Made by a program: the position numbers and the translations under genes
The notes under the pieces: model-generated
What the model saw: the letters and a program-made list of their open reading frames with translations, nothing else
The model's database searches: none
Told to the model about the DNA's origin: nothing
Assembly (NCBI GenBank): GCA_046349435.1
Contig: JAXMCI010000018.1
Coordinates: 62,001 to 126,000 of the forward strand
DNA length: 64,000 bases
Direction of reading: 5' to 3'
DNA from: JAXMCI01 sp046349435
GTDB taxonomy: Bacteria > Pseudomonadota > Alphaproteobacteria > Dongiales > Dongiaceae
Shown: in pieces, positions 59,511 to 64,000 of the stretch
How the letters are laid out: every line of letters starts with the position of its first letter
How positions within the stretch are numbered: position 1 is the first letter of the stretch

Positions 59511-59998
59511 GGGTCCTCCTGGGATGCGATGGCCAAGGGGCGGAACTCCTCGACCAGACGTTGGTAGAGCGTGCGCTTGAACGGCACGATCAGGTCGGGC
59601 ACCTGCTCGAGCGGCGCCCAGCGCCAGGCCGAGAACTCGGGGTTCTCGCGGGCGATGTCGATGTCGCCGTCGCGGCCGGTGAAGCGGAAGGCGAACCACT
59701 TCTGGCGCTGGCCGCGGAAGCGGCCGCCCCAGAGCCGCGGGATGAGCTCGTCGGGCAGGTCGTAGCTGAGCCACTCGCGGCTCTCGGCCAGCAGCGCGGC
59801 GGCCGCCGTGCCGATCTCCTCCTCCATCTCGCGCCAGGCGGCGTCGAGCGGAGCCTCGCCCGCGTCGATGCCGCCCTGCGGCATCTGCCAGGCGTCCGAC
59901 GGCATGTCGATGCGCCGGGCCACCAGCACCTGGCCGGGCGGCCCGAACAGCATGATGCCGACGCCGGGTCGGTAGGGCAGGTCGGCGTGCTTGCTCAT
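59495..59998 (-). CDS. rppH: RNA pyrophosphohydrolase (Nudix)
   Basis: A 167-aa Nudix hydrolase. The Nudix box spans residues 42-63, with Glu48, Arg56-Glu57 and Glu60-Glu61 in the Gx5Ex7REUxEExGU pattern. The opening YRPGVGIMLF, QMPQGGIDAGE and KWFAFRF match RppH, which removes pyrophosphate from mRNA 5' ends and starts decay. It follows ctpA by 68 bases, as is usual in alphaproteobacteria. Confidence 0.94.
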   Translation of the reverse strand: MSKHADLPYRPGVGIMLFGPPGQVLVARRIDMPSDAWQMPQGGIDAGEAPLDAAWREMEEEIGTAAAALLAESREWLSYDLPDELIPRLWGGRFRGQRQKWFAFRFTGRDGDIDIARENPEFSAWRWAPLEQVPDLIVPFKRTLYQRLVEEFRPLAIASQEDPCADR

Positions 59999-60066
59999 CG
60001 CTGAACGCTCCGGTCGCCCCCGCTCCCCCCGGGCTGTGCCCAGGAGAGAGCGGGGGGCGTCCCGGC

Positions 60067-61467
60067 CTAGTCGTTGCTGGCCTGCTTCTGGTTGAGCAGG
60101 GCCAGGCCGCGCAGCAGGTCGATCGCCCGCTGCAGCTGGTAGTCCTGCGCCGCGTCCTCGGCCCCCGGCGTCGCGCCGGCCGGCGGCACCACGGCCCCCG
60201 GGGTCGGCGCCTGGCCGCCCGTGGTCGGCGTCGTCGCCGCCGCCGGCGGGTTGATCGGGGTCGGCTGGGCCGGCGAGGCCTGCGGCGCCGCCTGGTTGTC
60301 GTTGGCCGGCGGCGCGTTGTCGTTCTTCAGCGCGTTGGGCAGGTCGGCCTCGCTGCGGCCGCCATAGGGGGCGGACGCGACCTTCTCGATCTTGGCCTGC
60401 TCGACGGTGATGTCGGGCACGATGCCGGTCGCCTGGATCGAGCGGCCGGACGGCGTGTAGTAGCGCGCCGTGGTCAGGCGGATGGCGCCGTGGCCGGGGA
60501 TCGGGATGATGGTCTGCACCGAGCCCTTGCCGAACGACTTGGTGCCCAGCAGGATCGCGCGGTGGTGGTCCTGCAGCGCCCCGGCGACGATCTCCGAGGC
60601 CGAGGCCGAGCCGCCGTTGATCAGCACCACCATCGGCAGCCCGTCGGCGAGGTCGCCCGCCTTCGCGTTGAAGCGCTGGCCCTGCTCGTTCTTGCGGCCG
60701 CGGGTCGAGACGATCTCGCCCTTGTCGATGAAGGCGTCGGAGACGGAGATCGCCTGGTCGAGCAGCCCGCCCGGGTTGTTGCGCAGGTCGAGCACGATGC
60801 CGACCAGCTTGCCGTTCGACTCCTTGCGCAGCTTCTGCAGCGCGTTCTCCAGCCCGATCTCGGTCTGCTCGCTGAAGCTGGTGATGCGGATGTAGCCGAC
60901 ATTGCCCTCGAGATGCGAGCGCACCGACTGGATCTTGATGACCGCGCGGTTGAGGCTGACGTCGAACGGGTTCTGGGTGCCGCGCTTGACGGTGAGGCGG
61001 ATCGGCGAGCCGACCGGCCCGCGCATCTTGTCGACCGCCTCGGCCAGCGTCAGGCCGAGCACCGGCTTGCCGTCGATCTGGACGATGTAGTCGCCCGGCT
61101 GCAGCCCGGCCTTGAAGGCCGGGGTGTCGTCGATCGGCGAGACCACCTTGACCACGCCCTGGTCCATGGTGACCTCGAGCCCGAGGCCGCCGAACTCGCC
61201 CTTGGTCTGCACCTGCATGTCCTGGAACGCCTTGGCGTCCATGTAGCTGGAATGCGGGTCGAGCGAGCTCAGCATGCCCTGGATCGCCGCCTCGACCAGC
61301 TTCTCGTCGCTGACCGGCTCGACGTAGTCGGAGCGCACCTTCTCGAAGACGTCGCCGAACAGGTTGAGCTGCTGGTAGGTGTCGCTGGTGTTGTTTTGCG
61401 CGGCGGCGGCCAGCGAGCCGCAGAGCAGGAACGCGGTCACGGTGGCTGCCAGGCGGGATTTGCGCAT
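60067..61467 (-). CDS. ctpA: C-terminal processing protease CtpA (S41 family)
   Basis: A 466-aa periplasmic serine protease. The signal peptide covers about 1-23. The PDZ domain lies at about 85-170 (GGLGLEVT, GLQPGDYIVQIDG). The catalytic S41 domain carries Ser289 in GGSASASE and Lys314 in SFGKGS. The last 100 residues are a Pro/Ala/Asn-rich low-complexity linker ending in a short helix. It probably trims cell-wall hydrolases or their regulators, fitting its position 7 bases after envC. Its ribosome-binding site overlaps the envC stop. Confidence 0.95.
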   Translation of the reverse strand: MRKSRLAATVTAFLLCGSLAAAAQNNTSDTYQQLNLFGDVFEKVRSDYVEPVSDEKLVEAAIQGMLSSLDPHSSYMDAKAFQDMQVQTKGEFGGLGLEVTMDQGVVKVVSPIDDTPAFKAGLQPGDYIVQIDGKPVLGLTLAEAVDKMRGPVGSPIRLTVKRGTQNPFDVSLNRAVIKIQSVRSHLEGNVGYIRITSFSEQTEIGLENALQKLRKESNGKLVGIVLDLRNNPGGLLDQAISVSDAFIDKGEIVSTRGRKNEQGQRFNAKAGDLADGLPMVVLINGGSASASEIVAGALQDHHRAILLGTKSFGKGSVQTIIPIPGHGAIRLTTARYYTPSGRSIQATGIVPDITVEQAKIEKVASAPYGGRSEADLPNALKNDNAPPANDNQAAPQASPAQPTPINPPAAATTPTTGGQAPTPGAVVPPAGATPGAEDAAQDYQLQRAIDLLRGLALLNQKQASND

Positions 61468-61474
61468 AAAGGCC

Positions 61475-62920
61475 TCAGTCCTTCTTGGGGTCGGGTGAGC
61501 CGAGCCACGGCGACGGGTCGATCGGCAGTCCGTCGCGGCGGAGTTCGAAATAGAGCTTCGGGTTGCCGTTGCTGCCGGCTGGTCCCATCGCGCCGACCGG
61601 CTCGCCGGCGAGCAGCCACTGCCCGACCACGGCGTCGGCGCGGGCCAGCCCGGCGAGCAGGGTATGATAGCCCCCGGCGTGCTCGATGATCAAGATTTCG
61701 CCATAGCCGCGGAACGGGCCCTGGAACTTGACCTGGCCGTCGAACGGCGACACCACCTGGGCGCCCGGCCGGGCGGCGATGCTGACGCCCTTCGACTGCA
61801 CCGCGTCCTGCGACTCGCCGAAGCGGGCGGCCAGCGGGCCGCGCACCGGCGGCGTCAGCTGGCCGGCCGCCCGGCCGCCGAGGCGGCGCAGGCCGGGCGG
61901 CTTGGCGAGCCGCCCGGGCGCCGCCGGCACGGTGGCGGCGGCCGGCTCCGCCTGGGGTGCCGGCTCGGCCTGCGGCGCCGGCTGGGCCTGCGGCATCGGC
62001 TGGAGGCCTGCGGCGCCGGCTCGACCTGCGGCGCCGGGGCTCGCCCTCCGGCTGTGCGGCCTGGGGCTGCATGGCCTGGGGCTGGGCATCGGGCCGCGCC
62101 GCCGGCTGCGGCGCTGCCGCCGGGGCAGGTAGCGCCGGGGCGGGCGGCCGCACCGAGGCCAGCACCGCCTTGGCCTGGTCGGCCAGCTCGGCCGCCTTCA
62201 GCTTGGCCAGCAGGTCGCGGACGTCGCGCGCCTGGCGCCCGAGCGCGGCGGCGCGCTGAGCGGCGTCCTCGGCCTGGGCGCTGGCCGATTGCTGCAGCAG
62301 CTGCTTCTGCTGCAGCAGCTGGGCGATGTCGCCGCGCTCGGCCTCCAGCGCCCGGCCGGCATCCGCCAGCGCCGCCTGCTGGCGCTCCAGCGCCGCCCGG
62401 TTCTCCGCCAGCGCCGCCAGCGCGCGGCGCAGGCTGGCGGCGCGCGCCTCGATCGCCGGCACCGCGCTGCGCAGCAGCAGGGCGGTGCGCACCGTGTCGA
62501 CCGGCGCCTCGGCCGAGAGCAGCAGCGCCTGCGGCGGCTGTACCGAGAGCCGCTCCAGCGCTGCCAGCGTGGCCGCCAGCTTGCGGCGGTCCTCGGCCAG
62601 CGCGGCCTCGCCGGCCGCCTGCTTCGCCGCGAGATCGGCCACCGACGCGGTCAGCGCGGCGATGCGGTCCTCCAGGTCCTGCGCCTTGCGCGCCGCCGCG
62701 ACCAGCCGCTGCTGCAGCTGCGCCGCCTGGGCGCCGAGCCTGGCCGCCTCGGCCTGCAGCCCGGCCGCGCGCCCTGCTCGGCCTGGCGCTGCCGCTCGAT
62801 CCGGGCGAGGTCGGCGGCCTCCTCGGCGCGCGCCGCCGGCGCCACGGCGAGCAGCGCCGCGGCGGCCAGCGCCAGCCGCGCGGCCGGCAGCCGGCAGCGG
62901 CGGCCGGCCGGGACGAGGGC
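61475..62920 (-). CDS. envC: Murein hydrolase activator EnvC-type (M23/LytM), at least three frameshifts
   Basis: A signal-peptide region (LALAAAALLAVAPAARAEE), long coiled-coil segments (LQQRLVAAARKAQDLEDRIA) and a C-terminal LytM domain (ARFGESQDAVQSKGVSIAA, HAGGYHTLLAGL, NPKLYFELRRDG) together make an EnvC-like protein. The parts lie in three different frames. Breaks are near 62768-62772, 62037-62041 and about 62003. Each is repaired by adding one base. No ATG, GTG or TTG start is visible in the first frame, so the start is unknown. The LytM domain lacks the full zinc-ligand set (no HxH, and HxxxD is not seen), as in non-enzymatic activators. Confidence 0.8.
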
Positions 62921-64000
62921 TCAGGCCGAGGCACGCCGCTCCGCCGGCTGGTGGACGGGCCGGGTCGCGACGCCGCGCCGGATCAGCGAGCGGCCGGTCA
63001 TCTGCGGCGGCTGCTCCAGCCCGAGCAGGGCGAGCAGCGTCGGCGCGATGTCGGCGAGCTCGCCGTCGGCGAGGCCGGCCACGTCCTCGGGCGGGTTGAC
63101 CAGCAGCACCGGCACCCGGTTGAGCGTGTGGGCGGTATGCGGCGCGCCGGTCTCGGGGTCGCGCATCGTCTCGGCGTTGCCGTGGTCGGCGGTCACCAGC
63201 ATGCAGCCGCCGGCCGCCCGGACCGCGCGCTCCAGCCGGCCGAGGCAGCCATCGACCGCCTCGACCGCCTTGATCGCCGCCGCCAGGTCGCCGCTGTGCC
63301 CGACCATGTCGGTGTTGGCGAAGTTGCAGACGATGAGGTCGAAGCGGCCGCTCTCGATCGCCGCGACCAGCTTGTCGGTCACCTCGGGCGCCGACATCTC
63401 GGGCTGCAGGTCGTAGGTCGCGACCTTGGGCGAGGGCACCAGGATGCGCTCCTCGCCGGCGAACAGCTTCTCCTCGCCGCCGTTGAAGAAGAAGGTGACG
63501 TGGGCGTACTTCTCGGTCTCGGCGATGCGCAGCTGCCGCAGGCCGCCGCCGCCACCACCTCGCCCAGCGTGTGGCTGAGGTCGAGCGGCTCGAACAGCGT
63601 CCCCATGAAGGGCCCGAGCGCCTCGCCGTAGCTCGCCAGCCCGGCCGCCGCGGCGAAGCGCACCGTCCGCGGCCGCGCGAAGCCCTGGAAGGCCGGGTCG
63701 AGCAGCGCCGCCAGGATCTGCCGCACCCGGTCGGCGCGGAAGTTGCCGCAGAGCAGCCCGTCGCCGTCCTGCATGCCGCGATAGCCCGCCAGCACGGTCG
63801 GCCGGACGAACTCGTCGCTCTCGCCGCGGGCATAGGCGGCGTCGATCGCGCTCTGCGGGTCGGCGGCGGTCTCGCCCTTGCCCTCGACCAGGCAGTCATA
63901 GCCGAGCGCCACCCGCTCCCAGCGCTGGTCGCGGTCCATCGCGTAGTAGCGGCCGCCGAGCGTGGCCAGCCGCACGTCGCGGCAGCCGGCGATGTCGGCG
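62921..64000 (-). CDS. gpmI: 2,3-Bisphosphoglycerate-independent phosphoglycerate mutase, 5' end outside the window, one frameshift
   Basis: GpmI interconverts 3- and 2-phosphoglycerate with two Mn2+. Visible parts are LGGRYYAMDRDQRWERV and the CGNFRADRVRQIL motif in the first frame. In the second frame are EKYAHVTFFFNGG, FDLIVCNFANTDMVGHSGD and LVTADHGNAE, with metal ligands Asp, His and Asp-His. The frame changes at about 63541-63545 in a C/G run, and one restored base gives EVVAAAGLRQLRIAETEKYAH. It is the first gene of the gpmI-envC-ctpA-rppH group; the start lies beyond 64000. Confidence 0.92.

Overview
The window looks like the chromosome of a very GC-rich alphaproteobacterium, probably Rhodospirillales/Geminicoccales-like. 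This is an inference from gene order: sdhAB, zapE, mdh, sucCD, sucAB and lpd lie in one TCA block; DUF484 and xerC lie beside priA; the F1 operon atpHAGDC is separated from F0; and gpmI, envC, ctpA and rppH are adjacent. No mobile element, CRISPR array, tRNA or rRNA gene was seen.

Layout. 1-16657 (+): end of sdhD, sdhA, sdhB, a tandem pair of unknown exported proteins, zapE, mdh with an overlapping histone-H1-like mini gene, sucC, sucD, sucA, sucB, lpd. 16671-23025: a mini Tat protein resembling part of a molybdopterin-binding subunit, Mn-catalase, an AI-2E-type permease, a DUF1269-type protein, and an overlapping DUF484-xerC-GNAT string followed by an FSA-type transaldolase. 23102-25308: priA, with a frameshift. 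25324-36957: an accessory oxidative cluster built around one divergent promoter. Leftward are a 2OG-Fe(II) oxygenase, a membrane desaturase, an amino-acid-type ABC transporter without ATPase, a BisC/DMSO-reductase-type molybdoenzyme, a PhnZ-like HD-domain protein and a CMD-family protein. Rightward are a Rieske oxygenase and an N-acyl-D-amino-acid deacylase-type amidohydrolase. 36964-46872: an SRPBCC protein, a class III cyclase, a CDF-like tail fragment, a DMT transporter with a His-rich tail, a divergent ClC channel, an HpnL-like and GT21 lipid-glycosylation pair, an unusual HxlR-regulator/GT2-glycosyltransferase fusion divergent from a beta-class GST, and a dehydrogenase fragment. 47054-52017: atpH, A, G, D, C. 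52199-58972: a ferritin-like protein, a 17-kDa-antigen-like protein, and two paralogous OmpA-type lipoproteins flanking a PotBCD-like transporter (again no ATPase) and a nucleoside-hydrolase-like protein with altered Ca2+ ligands. 59031-64000 (-): cyclophilin, rppH, ctpA, envC, gpmI (partial).

The most novel candidates are the oxidative cluster at 25.3-37.0 kb, which reads as uptake plus stepwise oxidation of an unidentified, probably amino-acid- or betaine-like compound, and the HxlR-GT2 fusion at 44345-45679. A caution applies throughout: at least eight otherwise normal reading frames (priA, cyclase, DMT tail, HpnL, envC three times, gpmI) are broken by apparent one-base indels, mostly in C/G runs. 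This looks more like residual sequencing error than gene decay, so fusions and truncations here need read-level confirmation.
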